Positions 18,066 through 28,358 of a DNA stretch of 64,000 nt are shown piece after piece (position 1 is the first letter of the stretch; each line of letters opens with the position of its first letter). Both the position numbers and the translations under genes were made by a program. This stretch comes from Salmonella enterica subsp. enterica serovar Typhimurium str. LT2. GTDB taxonomy: Bacteria; Pseudomonadota; Gammaproteobacteria; Enterobacterales; Enterobacteriaceae. The stretch lies in NCBI RefSeq assembly GCF_000006945.2, contig NC_003197.2, forward strand, positions 744,001 to 808,000, in the 5' to 3' direction. The notes under the pieces are model-generated. The model saw only the letters and a program-made list of their open reading frames with translations. It had not been told where the DNA came from and ran no database searches.

Positions 18066-19385
18066 TCAGCCGTGTTTATTTTTCAATTCAAAACGCGGTG
18101 AGACCAGGCCGTATAACGTCCAGCCGAGGAAGGTCACAATTGAGCCGTACAGCATGGCTTCTTCACCGGAGGAATAGAGCGCGTAGAAGCTATACATGGC
18201 GCCAACGAAGGCCACGAAGTTAGCGACTTTCGCTTTTGATGACGGCACATTCGCCATTTTCTGAATGATAACCAGCGCGGCCATCGACAGAATATACGGA
18301 ATAATGTTCGTCACCACCGCCAGGTTAACCAGGACGTTAAACTGACTATTCAGCGACGGGCTAATGGTCATCAGCGACAGGCCAGTCTGAATAATCACAA
18401 TGATCAACATCCCCTGAACCGGCGCGTCGACTTTCGTTACACGAGAGAAGACTTTCGGGAAATAGCCTTCGTCAGCGGAGGATTTAAAGACCTGAGCGAT
18501 AGTGAACTGCCAGCCCAGCAGCGAGCCGCAGCAGGACATTACCATCAGCGCCATGATCACTTTACCTACCGCAGGCGTGAACATCTGTGCAAACGCCAGA
18601 CCAAACGGCGCCGTGGAGTTCGCCAGATCCATGTTCGGCACAATCCCGGCAATCACGTTAGTCGAAACGATATAGATGACCGCCGCGCCCAGCGTACCGC
18701 CCAGTACCGCAATGGGGACGTTCTTTTCCGGATTCTCGACCACGTCTGCGTTGGCGCAGGCGGATTCCAGTCCAAGAAATGCCCATAACGTCATGGCGAT
18801 GGAAGAACCGACCGCGCTAAAGAACGGAACATGGTGCGGGTTCCATGACGCTACGTACATGCTGGGGCTAAACCAGAACCAGCCAATGATGCACAGGCCG
18901 ACAACCGGAATGATGACGCCCCAAACGGTAACGCTACTGATCTGTCCGGTAATACGCGCGCCGCCAAAGTTTGCGATGGTACAAACCCACAATACGGCGA
19001 TAGTCGCCAGACCGATCTGGAGCGGCGTCAGCGCGGCGCCGAACAGTTCGGTACCATAGCCGACAGCGGAGATGGCGATAGCCACGTTGGCGATCAGCAG
19101 CGAGACGCCGTAGGTATAGTTCGCCATAAAGTTGCCGGATTTACCGAAGGCATATTCGGCGTAACCGCCCATGCCGCCGGATTTACGGCTAAACATACCG
19201 CATTTCGCAAACGCCCAGGCCAGTGCCATCGAGCCGACGGCGGTGACCAGCCAGGAGATAATGGATATCGTGCCGACTTCAGACAGTTTGGTCGGTAGCA
19301 TGATGATCCCGGAGCCCATCATGTTGACCATAGTCAGAATTGTGAGCTGCACGACACCCATTTTATTGGATTTAGGTTTACTCAT
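18066..19385 (-). CDS. potE: Putrescine:ornithine antiporter
   Basis: A 439-residue APC-family transporter with about 12 membrane segments. The N-terminal substrate region GSGIIMLPTKLSEVG (about residues 24-38) is the conserved first helix. PotE exchanges cytoplasmic putrescine for external ornithine, consuming protons together with SpeF during acid stress. Its ATG overlaps the speF stop codon by 4 nt, so the two are translationally coupled. Confidence 0.97.
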   Translation of the reverse strand: MSKPKSNKMGVVQLTILTMVNMMGSGIIMLPTKLSEVGTISIISWLVTAVGSMALAWAFAKCGMFSRKSGGMGGYAEYAFGKSGNFMANYTYGVSLLIANVAIAISAVGYGTELFGAALTPLQIGLATIAVLWVCTIANFGGARITGQISSVTVWGVIIPVVGLCIIGWFWFSPSMYVASWNPHHVPFFSAVGSSIAMTLWAFLGLESACANADVVENPEKNVPIAVLGGTLGAAVIYIVSTNVIAGIVPNMDLANSTAPFGLAFAQMFTPAVGKVIMALMVMSCCGSLLGWQFTIAQVFKSSADEGYFPKVFSRVTKVDAPVQGMLIIVIIQTGLSLMTISPSLNSQFNVLVNLAVVTNIIPYILSMAALVIIQKMANVPSSKAKVANFVAFVGAMYSFYALYSSGEEAMLYGSIVTFLGWTLYGLVSPRFELKNKHG

Positions 19386-21580
19386 AATTTTTCCTCCTTC
19401 AGCAGGGAGCGCTGTGCGTCACGAGGTTTAATGACGTAGCACCAGACCTGCTTACGGCCGTCGTGTTCTTCGATATAAACGCCCTGCAGTTCAGGCGCAA
19501 AGCCCGGCAGCAGGTTGATCCCTTCTTCCAGGGCGCTGAAGTAACGCAGGACAGAACCGCCCCAGATTTCACCCGGAACTACACACAGCACTCCCGGCGG
19601 GTAAGGCAGAGCGCCTTCAGCCGCGATACGACCTTCCGCTTCCGGCAGGCGAACCAGTTCGACCTCGCCGCGCAGATAGGCATAGTTGGCCTCTTGCGGA
19701 TTCATACTGACTTTCGGGAAATGCGATTTACGGAACATCTCTTTTTGCAGCTGTTTCACGTTGTGCCGCGCATAGAGATCGTGCATCTCCTGGCAAAGCT
19801 GACGCAGGGTATAGCCGGCATAACGCGCTTCATGCTGTTTGTAGATGGACGGTAATACTTCCGCTAACGGCGCATCAGCTTCCAGCAGTTTTTCGAAACG
19901 AGCCAGCAGGGCGACAAGCTGTTGTAACTTCGCCATGTCTTCTGCCGGCGTCAGCAGGAACAGAATGGAGTTGAGGTCGCATTTTTCCGGCACAACGCCG
20001 TTCTCGCGCAGGAAGTTGGCGAGGATCGTGGCAGGAACGCCAAAGTCTTCATATTCGCCGCTCGCTGCATTAATGCCCGGTGTGGTGAGCAGCAGTTTGC
20101 AAGGGTCGACAAAGTACTGATGTTCGGCATAGCCTTCAAACGCATGCCAGTGTTCTCCCGGAACGAAGTGGAAGAAGCGCAGATCGCTGGCGATCTCTGA
20201 CGTCGGGTATGACTGCCACGGCTTACCATCAATCAGTTCCGGTACGAACGGACGGATGTGATGACAGTTTTCGAGGATCAATTTACGGGCATCGATGCCG
20301 TTAACCACGCAATCCATCCACATATTGCGACCGCTGACGCCTTCGTGCATTTTGGCGTTAACGTCCAGCGCGGCGAACAGCGGATAGAACGGGCTGGTGG
20401 AGGCGTGCATCATAAAGGCGTTGTTCATGCGCTTATGCGGAACGTAGCGCGATTGCCCTTTGATATGGCTATCTTTTTTATGGATCTGCGAGGTCTGGGA
20501 GAAACCGGCTTGTTGTTTGTGAACGGACTGCGTCACCAGAATACCCGGATCGTTTTCGTTCAGTTCCAGCAGCAGCGGCGAACAATCGGCCATCATCGGA
20601 ATAAATTGTTCATAGCCGACCCAGGCGGAGTCAAACAGGATGTAGTCGCACAGATGACCAATTTTATCGACGACCTGACGGGCGTTATAAATGGTACCGT
20701 CGTAGGTGCCTAACTGGATGACGGCCAGACGGAATGGACGTGCTTCGCGGGCACGCTGCGGCGCGACTTCGCTAATCAGCTCGCGCAGGTAATCTTCTTC
20801 GAAGCAGTGAGCGTCGATCCCGCCGATAAAACCATACGGGTTACGCGCGGTTTCCAGATAAACTGGCGTTGCGCCCGCCTGCAATAATGCGCCGTGGTGG
20901 TTAGATTTGTGGTTGTTACGGTCAAACAGTACCAGATCGCCCGGCGTTAACAGCGCGTTGAGTACGACTTTGTTAGAGGAGGAGGTCCCGTTCAGCACAA
21001 AGTAGGTCTTATCGGCGTTAAAGACTTTCGCCGCATGTTGCTGCGCAATGCAAGGCGCGCCTTCGTGAATCAGCAGATCGCCCATCGCCACGTCCGCGTT
21101 GCATAGGTCGGAGCGGAAGAGCGTTTCGCCAAAGTATTCCACGAACTGATTACCGGCAGGATGACGGCGGAAGAATTCGCCGCCCTGATGCCCCGGGCAG
21201 TCAAATGCGCTGTTGCCCTGGTTGACATAATCCACCAGCGCGCGGAAAAACGGCGGACGTAACTGCGTTTCGTAGTGGCTTGCTGCGGTTTCCAACTGGC
21301 GACCATAGAAGGCAGTACGGGATTCATTATATTCGAATACACCAGAGATACGCGGCAAATACTCAGGCGGTACGCGCCCTTCGTCATGTGTCGCGACAAA
21401 CACGGGAATACCGTAACCCGTTGCGTCGATTTCATCGAGTTTTCCGTGTTCAATGTCGTCAATGGATAACACGATGGCAGCCACGTCGATGAAACGACTC
21501 TCATCAACATTTACAATATTACGGTGTGTAGAAAAACAATCCGGGCAATGACGGCTAACGGCAATTTTTAATTCTGACAT
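19382..21580 (-). CDS. speF: Inducible ornithine decarboxylase
   Basis: A 732-residue fold-type I PLP enzyme converting ornithine to putrescine and CO2. The N-terminal wing domain is followed by the PLP core, where LVTQSVHKQQAGFSQTSQ carries the Schiff-base Lys (about residue 356). The Ser/Thr-rich FVLNGTSSSNKVV near residue 200 contacts the PLP phosphate. The start codon follows AAAGAGATGAAAA. Induced at low pH with ornithine through the speFL leader upstream; potE follows in the same operon. Confidence 0.97.
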   Translation of the reverse strand: MSELKIAVSRHCPDCFSTHRNIVNVDESRFIDVAAIVLSIDDIEHGKLDEIDATGYGIPVFVATHDEGRVPPEYLPRISGVFEYNESRTAFYGRQLETAASHYETQLRPPFFRALVDYVNQGNSAFDCPGHQGGEFFRRHPAGNQFVEYFGETLFRSDLCNADVAMGDLLIHEGAPCIAQQHAAKVFNADKTYFVLNGTSSSNKVVLNALLTPGDLVLFDRNNHKSNHHGALLQAGATPVYLETARNPYGFIGGIDAHCFEEDYLRELISEVAPQRAREARPFRLAVIQLGTYDGTIYNARQVVDKIGHLCDYILFDSAWVGYEQFIPMMADCSPLLLELNENDPGILVTQSVHKQQAGFSQTSQIHKKDSHIKGQSRYVPHKRMNNAFMMHASTSPFYPLFAALDVNAKMHEGVSGRNMWMDCVVNGIDARKLILENCHHIRPFVPELIDGKPWQSYPTSEIASDLRFFHFVPGEHWHAFEGYAEHQYFVDPCKLLLTTPGINAASGEYEDFGVPATILANFLRENGVVPEKCDLNSILFLLTPAEDMAKLQQLVALLARFEKLLEADAPLAEVLPSIYKQHEARYAGYTLRQLCQEMHDLYARHNVKQLQKEMFRKSHFPKVSMNPQEANYAYLRGEVELVRLPEAEGRIAAEGALPYPPGVLCVVPGEIWGGSVLRYFSALEEGINLLPGFAPELQGVYIEEHDGRKQVWCYVIKPRDAQRSLLKEEKL

Positions 21581-22341
21581 TTTTCATCTCTTTATTTCAG
21601 GTAATAGCAGGCCCTCAATTTCTCGCATGAGAAACTGATTCTTCCGGAAAAAATCAAAGCTATCCCGCTGATAAAAAAATCAGTAAATTAGCTTTATTTT
21701 AGATGTAATAAATCCCAACCCGTCCGGTTGCAGGAAATTCAGGATTTAAGGAGTTGAGTACTACGATATACAGGCAGAAACCGCGATAACTAAAATTGCG
21801 CTGAGTCGGAATTTCTTCTGTCAAACCACATGGTTAGCTGGCTGGGCGTAAAGGAATTACCGTACTGTCGCTTTTAACAATTCGAGTTATTTAGGCAATA
21901 GACCTGAATGACATAAGGGTCGGAAAGACCTGTATGCTGAAGTACCCGTAGCAGAAAAACTACCGGGCATTAAAGAAATGAAAGTCGAAACTATTGCGGT
22001 GGGCAAACATCATAATATGCGTTGTCCGCCTTATATGGGGCATAAAACGATTATTATTTTCCATTTTGAGGTCCTTTCATTGATTTATTGAAAGCATGGA
22101 TATTTTATCCAGGAAGCGCCAGCAATCTGTGAACCAGATCAACAAAAAACGATCATTTGAAAAATAATTAGTCGGCGATTATGCATATCGTGCTGTGAAA
22201 TAACGGATTGTTTCTTAAATGTTAGTTATATGTTTTTTATATCCTCTATAAAATATAATATCGCCGCGAAAATAATTATTCGCGACGCCGAAAATAAATG
22301 ACATAAAAATTAGAAGTTATTTAAAAATAATGAATAGCTAT
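21581..22341 (-). promoter_or_regulatory. speF leader and spacer to kdpE
   Basis: A 761-nt stretch with no large gene. It holds the speFL arrest-peptide frame (21960-22064). Between that frame and speF is about 380 nt of transcribed leader, where ornithine-dependent stalling and Rho antitermination are known to act in relatives. An AT-rich segment above 22065 probably carries the speF promoter. I see no other coding potential. Confidence 0.7.
21960..22064 (-). CDS. speFL: SpeFL ornithine-sensing leader peptide
   Basis: A 34-codon frame with the start MENNNRFMPHIRR and end FDFHFFNAR, too short for routine gene calling but clearly the speF leader peptide. The nascent peptide is an ornithine sensor: ornithine stalls the terminating ribosome, which prevents Rho termination and lets speF-potE be transcribed. 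The ATG is preceded by GGACC. The C-terminal part HIMMFAHRNSFDFHFFNAR forms the ornithine pocket in the characterised homologue. One position differs from the E. coli peptide as I remember it (Met for Lys at residue 19). Confidence 0.93.
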   Translation of the reverse strand: MENNNRFMPHIRRTTHIMMFAHRNSFDFHFFNAR

Positions 22342-23019
22342 TCACGGCATAAAGCGATAGCCAATTCCGGTTTCGGTAATAAAATGGCGTGGGCGGGTGG
22401 GATCTTGTTCCAGTTTCTGGCGTAAATGTCCCATATAGATGCGCAAATAGTGGCTATGCTCCACGGCGTTAGGCCCCCAGACCTGGTTTAATAACTGCCG
22501 TTGGGTTAATACTTTGCCGGTATTATTGAGTAATACCGCCAGCAGGCGGAACTCAATCGGCGTCAGATGGATTTCTTCGTCGCCACGGTGGATCAACCGT
22601 GCGGCGAGATCGACCGTCACGCCGGAAAAGCGGACGATCGGATCGGCGCAAGGGCTGGCGGCGTGCCGTCGCAGCGCGACACGCAAACGCGCCTGCAGCT
22701 CGCCAATGCCGAATGGCTTGCTCAGGTAATCATCAGCTCCGGCGTCAAGCGCGGCAATCTTATCGCTTTCTTCGCTGCGGGCGGAAAGGACAATCACCGG
22801 TATTGCGCTCCATTGACGCAGGTCGCGAATAAAATCGATTCCGTCGCCGTCCGGCAGGCCGAGATCGAGAATAATCAGATCGGGCTTTCGCGTGGCGGCT
22901 TCCAGTAAACCACGTTGTAATGTTTCAGCTTCATACACGCGCAGGCCGTCGCCTTCCAGCGCGGCGCGCAGAAAGCGGCGGATGGCCTGTTCATCTTCAA
23001 CAATCAGAACGTTTGTCAC
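22342..23019 (-). CDS. kdpE: Response regulator of the Kdp potassium system
   Basis: A 225-residue OmpR-family regulator. The receiver domain has the phospho-acceptor Asp in LIILDLGLPDGDG (about residue 52) and the conserved Lys in DYLSKPFG (about residue 101). The C-terminal winged helix ends GIGYRFMP. It is phosphorylated by KdpD and activates kdpFABC. The start overlaps the kdpD stop codon by 4 nt. Confidence 0.97.
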   Translation of the reverse strand: MTNVLIVEDEQAIRRFLRAALEGDGLRVYEAETLQRGLLEAATRKPDLIILDLGLPDGDGIDFIRDLRQWSAIPVIVLSARSEESDKIAALDAGADDYLSKPFGIGELQARLRVALRRHAASPCADPIVRFSGVTVDLAARLIHRGDEEIHLTPIEFRLLAVLLNNTGKVLTQRQLLNQVWGPNAVEHSHYLRIYMGHLRQKLEQDPTRPRHFITETGIGYRFMP

Positions 23020-25700
23020 ATATCCTCATGAAAATCATCAAGTTCAGGTGGCTTTCCTTGCGGCAGCGTCACACGGAAACAGGCGCCGCCCTGCGGTCGA
23101 TTATAGGCGGTAAGCGTGCCGCCGTGTACCTCTACGATAGCATGGCAAATCGCCAGCCCCAGCCCCACGCCGGGGACGGCGGACTCTTTGTTGCCGCGGG
23201 CGAACTTATCGAAAATCTTCTGTTCTTGCCCCGCAGGAATACCCGGCCCGTTATCCCAGACATCCAGTTGTAAACGATCGTCCTTAACCGCAGCATCAAT
23301 GCCGATACTGGCCTGCGGCCCGGCGTACTTAACGGCGTTTTCCAGCAAGTTGATCAGGACGCGCTCAAATAAGGGGCCATCGACATGGATAAGCGTTAAC
23401 TGTTGCGGCAGCGACAATGTAATCGGATGCAATAAACCCGGCTCTAACATCTGTAACGCGCTACCGACGACCTCTTCCAGCGTCAGCCACTCTTTTTTAA
23501 GATTAAACCCGCCGGACTGAATACGCGCCATATCCAGCAAATTATTCACCAGCCGGGTGGTGTTGAGAATATGCTGGCGGATTTCACTGGCCTGACGCGC
23601 GTGGGGCGATCCTGCGCTGGCTAAATCCAGCGTCAAAATTTCCGCCTGGCCGAACAATACCGTCAGCGGCGTGCGTAAATCATGCGACAGCGCCGCCAGC
23701 AGAGCGTTGCGAATACTTTCGCGCTCGCTGGCGAGACGCGCCTGTTCTTCGCTGGCGGTCAGCGTCAGTCGTTCCAGCGCGTTGGCGACAAGCAGAGTAA
23801 ATGTTTCCAGCAGGCGTTGCTGCTCCGGCACCATTAACTGACGCAAATTACCCGGTTCGACGATAGCCAGACCGTACGTTTTATCGGCGCTTTTCAGCGG
23901 CAGGATTTGATAAGGCACGCCAGGGAGGGTATCGGTGCCTGCGCCGGCAGGCTGGCCTTTATCAAAACTCCAGCGCGCAATTGCGTCGTCCCACGGCGTC
24001 ATGCCTTGCTGGTGGGTGAGAGGCAGCAACTTACCGTTAGCATCAGGTAACAAAATTTGGCTGCGCGCCTGGAACGTCGAGGCGATAAACCGCTCGCTGG
24101 TCGCGGCGATATCATGTTCGCTACGCCCGACGGCCAGCGCTTTAGACATTTCATATAAATGGCGGGTACGCTGTTCCCGATAACGGGCGACGCGCGCCTG
24201 ATAGCGCACCCCGGCAGTAAGATTGCCAATCACCAGACCAACCGTCAGCATCACGGCAAAGGTCAGCAAATACTGCACGTCCGAAACGGCGAGCGTACCG
24301 CGTGGCGCGATAAAAAAGAGATCGAAACTCGCCACGTTAATCACCGTCGCCACCACCGACGGCCAGCGTCCGTAAAGCAGCGCAATCACCACTACGCCCA
24401 GCAAATAGAGCATTACCAGATTGGCGGCGTCGAAGGTGACAAGCCACTGCATAGCGATAAGCGTGGTGATGGCGCAAAGCGCCACGGCGACCAGACAGCC
24501 CTGAATCTGCCCACGCCATTTCTCTTTAAAAGGTCGGTTATCAGGCGTTTGCGCCAATGCGCGGGCTGGCGGCTCTTCCAGCGCGACGATCACCTGATCG
24601 AGATCCGGCGCGCGCCTGGCAAGACGGTCGGCGAAAGCGTCACGTCGCCACCAGCGTCGCGACGCCGGGCGGCCCATGACGATTTTCCCCAGATTATGCT
24701 CGCGGGCATAGCGCACGACCGCTTTCTCTTCGGCGGGATCGGACAGGGTGGCGGTTTCCGCGCCAAGCTCCTGCGCCAGGCGCAGCGCGCTTAAAATAGC
24801 CCGCCGTTGCTTTTCCGGTAAGCGGTGTAACGTTGGCGTTTCGACATAGACGGCGTGCCAGACGCTGCCAAGCCGGGAGGCCAGACGCGCCGCGGTACGC
24901 ACCAGTTTTTCGCTGCCGGTGTTATGCCCGATACACAGCAAAATCGCATCGCGGGTATGCCATACTTTTTCTTCGCCCGGATGCGCGCGCCAGGCGCGCA
25001 TCTGATCGTCCACGCGATCGGCTGTCCGGCGTAACGCCAGCTCGCGGAGGGCGATCAGATTGCCCTTGCGGAAAAAATGTTCAATAGCGCGTTCCGCCTG
25101 GCCGGCGATATACACTTTACCTTCGTTGAGCCGTTGGCGCAGATCGTCGGGCGGCAGATCGACCAGTACGACTTCATCAGCGGCATCAAAAAAGGGATCG
25201 GGGACGGTTTCGCGCACCTGAATTCCCGTGACGCCGCTCACCACATCATTCAGACTTTCCAGATGTTGTACGTTCACGGTGGTGAAAACGTCGATTCCCG
25301 CTTCCAGCAGCTCTTCAATATCCTGCCAGCGCTTAGGATGGCGTGAGCCAGGCGCGTTACTGTGCGCCAGCTCATCCATTAAAATCAGCGCCGGACGCCG
25401 GGCGAGGGCGGCATCCAGGTCAAATTCGCGGATTTGCCGCCCCCGGTGCGAGTGACGTTTTGGCGGCAGAATGGTCAGCCCGTCAAGTAGTGCGGCGGTC
25501 TCTTTACGGCCATGCGTCTCTACCACGCCGATCACCACATCCAGCCCCTGCGCTCGCAGCCGCTGCGCTTGCGCCAGCATCGCCCAGGTTTTTCCGACAC
25601 CTGCGCAGGCGCCGAAGAAAATTTTCAACTTCCCCCGGTGGGGCGGGGGCGTTTGTTCCAACAAGCGATCCGGATCAGGACGCAAGGGTTCGTCGTTCAT
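23016..25700 (-). CDS. kdpD: Sensor histidine kinase for potassium limitation
   Basis: An 894-residue inner-membrane kinase. N-terminal KdpD domain with Walker A GACAGVGKTWA (about residues 31-41), then a universal-stress-protein domain (about 250-370), four membrane helices of the DUF4118 type (about 400-500), a GAF-like domain, HisKA with LSHDLRTPLTVL (phospho-His about residue 672), and HATPase with DNGPGIPAG and GVGLGLAI. It overlaps kdpC by 4 nt and kdpE by 4 nt, giving a coupled kdpCDE block. Confidence 0.97.
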   Translation of the reverse strand: MNDEPLRPDPDRLLEQTPPPHRGKLKIFFGACAGVGKTWAMLAQAQRLRAQGLDVVIGVVETHGRKETAALLDGLTILPPKRHSHRGRQIREFDLDAALARRPALILMDELAHSNAPGSRHPKRWQDIEELLEAGIDVFTTVNVQHLESLNDVVSGVTGIQVRETVPDPFFDAADEVVLVDLPPDDLRQRLNEGKVYIAGQAERAIEHFFRKGNLIALRELALRRTADRVDDQMRAWRAHPGEEKVWHTRDAILLCIGHNTGSEKLVRTAARLASRLGSVWHAVYVETPTLHRLPEKQRRAILSALRLAQELGAETATLSDPAEEKAVVRYAREHNLGKIVMGRPASRRWWRRDAFADRLARRAPDLDQVIVALEEPPARALAQTPDNRPFKEKWRGQIQGCLVAVALCAITTLIAMQWLVTFDAANLVMLYLLGVVVIALLYGRWPSVVATVINVASFDLFFIAPRGTLAVSDVQYLLTFAVMLTVGLVIGNLTAGVRYQARVARYREQRTRHLYEMSKALAVGRSEHDIAATSERFIASTFQARSQILLPDANGKLLPLTHQQGMTPWDDAIARWSFDKGQPAGAGTDTLPGVPYQILPLKSADKTYGLAIVEPGNLRQLMVPEQQRLLETFTLLVANALERLTLTASEEQARLASERESIRNALLAALSHDLRTPLTVLFGQAEILTLDLASAGSPHARQASEIRQHILNTTRLVNNLLDMARIQSGGFNLKKEWLTLEEVVGSALQMLEPGLLHPITLSLPQQLTLIHVDGPLFERVLINLLENAVKYAGPQASIGIDAAVKDDRLQLDVWDNGPGIPAGQEQKIFDKFARGNKESAVPGVGLGLAICHAIVEVHGGTLTAYNRPQGGACFRVTLPQGKPPELDDFHEDM

Positions 25701-26281
25701 TTCGCTCTGTGTCCCTGTAGCGCATCCAGCGCCAGATTAAGCTCAACAATATTCACCACCGGTTGCCCAAGAAAGCGCGCCAGCGGCCTGTGCGTATATT
25801 CTGCAACCAGTTGCGCGACCTGTTCAACGGGAAGCTGGCGAGCCGCCGCTACGCGGGGGATTTGCCATGCCGCGGCGCCGGGCGTCAGATTATTATCCAG
25901 CCCGCTTGCCGAGGCCGTCGCCAGCTCAACCGGAACCGCGGAACTCGCCTGGGGGTTAGCGGCGCGTAGCGCGGCGACGCGGGCCTGTATTTGCGCATCC
26001 AGTTCGGGATTGCTGGCGGCCAGGTTGCTTCCGCCCGACGCCAGTGGATTATAAGGCGTATCGGCGGTGGCGGAGGGCCGGCCATGAAAATAGCCCGCGG
26101 CGGTAAACGATTGTCCGATAAGCGCTGAGCCGCGTATCACATTGTCTTTATGAATCAGCGAGCCATTAGCCTGCCAGGGAAACCACCACTGCCCCAGCGC
26201 CGTGGTCAGAAGCGGATACACGCCGCCAGTCAATAACAGCAGAAATAACATTGTCGAAAAAGCAGGACGTAAACCGATCAT
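25697..26281 (-). CDS. kdpC: Potassium-transporting ATPase subunit C
   Basis: A 194-residue single-pass membrane subunit of the KdpFABC pump. One N-terminal membrane helix (about residues 10-30) is followed by a periplasmic domain with the family segments GSALIGQSF and GRPSATADTPYNP. I use the ATG at 26281 (MIGLRPAFS); other in-frame starts are 3 and 12 nt upstream. The C-terminal tail ...LQGHRAK seems a few residues longer than in E. coli. It lies 8 nt after kdpB. Confidence 0.96.
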   Translation of the reverse strand: MIGLRPAFSTMLFLLLLTGGVYPLLTTALGQWWFPWQANGSLIHKDNVIRGSALIGQSFTAAGYFHGRPSATADTPYNPLASGGSNLAASNPELDAQIQARVAALRAANPQASSAVPVELATASASGLDNNLTPGAAAWQIPRVAAARQLPVEQVAQLVAEYTHRPLARFLGQPVVNIVELNLALDALQGHRAK

Positions 26282-26289
26282 CATACACC

Positions 26290-28338
26290 TCACGCCAGAC
26301 CCAGCAGGGTCAGCAGCACATCAATCACTTTGATACCAATAAACGGCACCACCAGACCACCCAGACCATAGATCCATAAATTACGGCGCAGCATGGCCGA
26401 TGCGGAAAGCGGCTTATAACTCACGCCTTTTAATGCCAGCGGGATCAGAAAAATAATAATCAGGGCGTTAAAGATCACCGCGCTCAGAATGGCGGAGTTC
26501 GGCGAATGCAGCCCCATCACGTTGAGCGCGTTTAGCTGCGGATAGGTAGCGGCAAACGCGGCGGGAATAATGGCGAAATATTTCGCTACATCATTCGCGA
26601 TACTGAAGGTGGTGAGCGAGCCGCGCGTCATCAGCATCTGCTTACCGATATGCACCACTTCAATCAACTTGGTCGGGTTAGAGTCCAGATCCACCATATT
26701 ACCGGCTTCTTTCGCCGCCTGGGTGCCGGAGTTCATCGCCACCGCGACGTCAGCCTGCGCCAGCGCCGGGGCATCGTTAGTGCCGTCGCCGGTCATGGCG
26801 ACCAGCCGTCCTTCCGCCTGATATTGACGGATCAGCGCCAGCTTGGCTTCCGGCGTGGCTTCGGCAAGAAAATCGTCCACACCGGCTTCGGCGGCAATCG
26901 CTGCCGCCGTCAGGCGGTTATCGCCAGTGATCATCACCGTTTTAATACCCATCTTTCGCAGCTGGGCGAAACGTTCTTTAATACCGCCTTTAACGATATC
27001 CTTGAGGGCGATAACACCCAGTACGTGCGCGCCCTCCACGACCACCAGCGGCGTCGCGCCCAGGCGCGCCACGTTCTCGACGTTTTGCTCGACATCGGCG
27101 GGAAAATGGCCGCCATTGCTCTCGACATGACGCCGAATCGCGTCCACCGAGCCTTTACGGATCATCCGGTTATCGATATTAATCCCGCTCATGCGGCTTT
27201 GTGCGGTAAACGGAACAAAGGTGGCATGAAGCGACTGCACATCGCGTTCACGCAGGTTAAAGCGCTGTTTGGCGAGGATCACAATGCTGCGACCTTCCGG
27301 CGTTTCGTCGGCCAGCGAAGCGAGCTGCGCGGCGTCAGCCAGCGTGCGTTCGTCCACCCCTCGGGCGGGAATAAAATCGGACGCCTGGCGGTTGCCGAGC
27401 GTGATAGTGCCGGTTTTATCCAGCAGCAGCACGTCGACATCGCCCGCGGCTTCTACGGCGCGGCCGCTGGTGGCGATGACGTTCGCGCCCAACATTCGGC
27501 TCATTCCGGCTACGCCAATGGCGGAGAGTAGCCCGCCGATGGTGGTGGGGATCAGGCACACCAGCAACGCCACCAACACGGTGACGCTGACCGCGTTACC
27601 GCCCCAGGCGGAGAAGGGCCACAGGGTGGCGGTCGCCAATAAAAAGACAATGGTCAGGGCGATGAGCAAAATCGTCAGGGCAATCTCGTTAGGCGTTTTC
27701 CGCCGCTGCGCGCCTTCCACCATCGCGATCATCCGGTCAAGAAAGGTTTCGCCAGGATTGACGCTACAGGCAATCACCAGCCAGTCGGAAAGAATTCGCG
27801 TGCCGCCGGTGACAGAGGCGAAATCGCCGCCGGACTCGCGGATCACGGGCGCGGATTCGCCGGTAATCGCACTTTCATCCACCGAGGCGCCGCCTTCGAT
27901 GACCTCGCCGTCGCAGGGAATAATATCGCCCGCTTTGACCAGGACAATGTCGCCTTTCCGCAGTTCAGCGGCGGGCACGTTATCGGCCTGCGCATCATGG
28001 CGAGGGGCGCGCAGGCGGCGAGCGAACGCGGTCTTTTTCACCCCTTTCAGACTGTTTGCCTGGGCTTTGCTGCGGCCTTCCGCCAGCGCTTCGGCAAAAT
28101 TGGCGAACAGTACGGTGAACCATAACCACAGGCTGATAATCCCTGTAAACAAGGCGCTTCCCGCTATTTGTCCTGTTACCATAGCGAGCGTTAACAGAGT
28201 GGTTAGCACGCTGCCGGCCCAGACCACAAACATCACCGGGTTACGCCACTGGGCGCGTGGGCTTAATTTTTTTACGGCATCCGTTAGCGCCTGTACGAGT
28301 AAAACAGGTTCAAACAGCGCCAGTTGCTTGCGACTCAT
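26290..28338 (-). CDS. kdpB: Potassium-transporting ATPase ATP-binding subunit B
   Basis: A 682-residue P-type ATPase catalytic subunit. The actuator loop AITGESAPV (about residue 158), phosphorylation motif LLLDKTGTITLG (Asp about residue 307) and hinge motif MTGDGTNDAPAL (about residue 516) are all intact. I chose the ATG at 28338 (MSRKQLALFEP), which has GGAG nine bases upstream; the longer frame adds eight unconserved residues. ATP hydrolysis here drives K+ uptake through KdpA. Confidence 0.97.
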   Translation of the reverse strand: MSRKQLALFEPVLLVQALTDAVKKLSPRAQWRNPVMFVVWAGSVLTTLLTLAMVTGQIAGSALFTGIISLWLWFTVLFANFAEALAEGRSKAQANSLKGVKKTAFARRLRAPRHDAQADNVPAAELRKGDIVLVKAGDIIPCDGEVIEGGASVDESAITGESAPVIRESGGDFASVTGGTRILSDWLVIACSVNPGETFLDRMIAMVEGAQRRKTPNEIALTILLIALTIVFLLATATLWPFSAWGGNAVSVTVLVALLVCLIPTTIGGLLSAIGVAGMSRMLGANVIATSGRAVEAAGDVDVLLLDKTGTITLGNRQASDFIPARGVDERTLADAAQLASLADETPEGRSIVILAKQRFNLRERDVQSLHATFVPFTAQSRMSGINIDNRMIRKGSVDAIRRHVESNGGHFPADVEQNVENVARLGATPLVVVEGAHVLGVIALKDIVKGGIKERFAQLRKMGIKTVMITGDNRLTAAAIAAEAGVDDFLAEATPEAKLALIRQYQAEGRLVAMTGDGTNDAPALAQADVAVAMNSGTQAAKEAGNMVDLDSNPTKLIEVVHIGKQMLMTRGSLTTFSIANDVAKYFAIIPAAFAATYPQLNALNVMGLHSPNSAILSAVIFNALIIIFLIPLALKGVSYKPLSASAMLRRNLWIYGLGGLVVPFIGIKVIDVLLTLLGLA

Positions 28339-28358
28339 ATCAATGTACTCCACATCGC

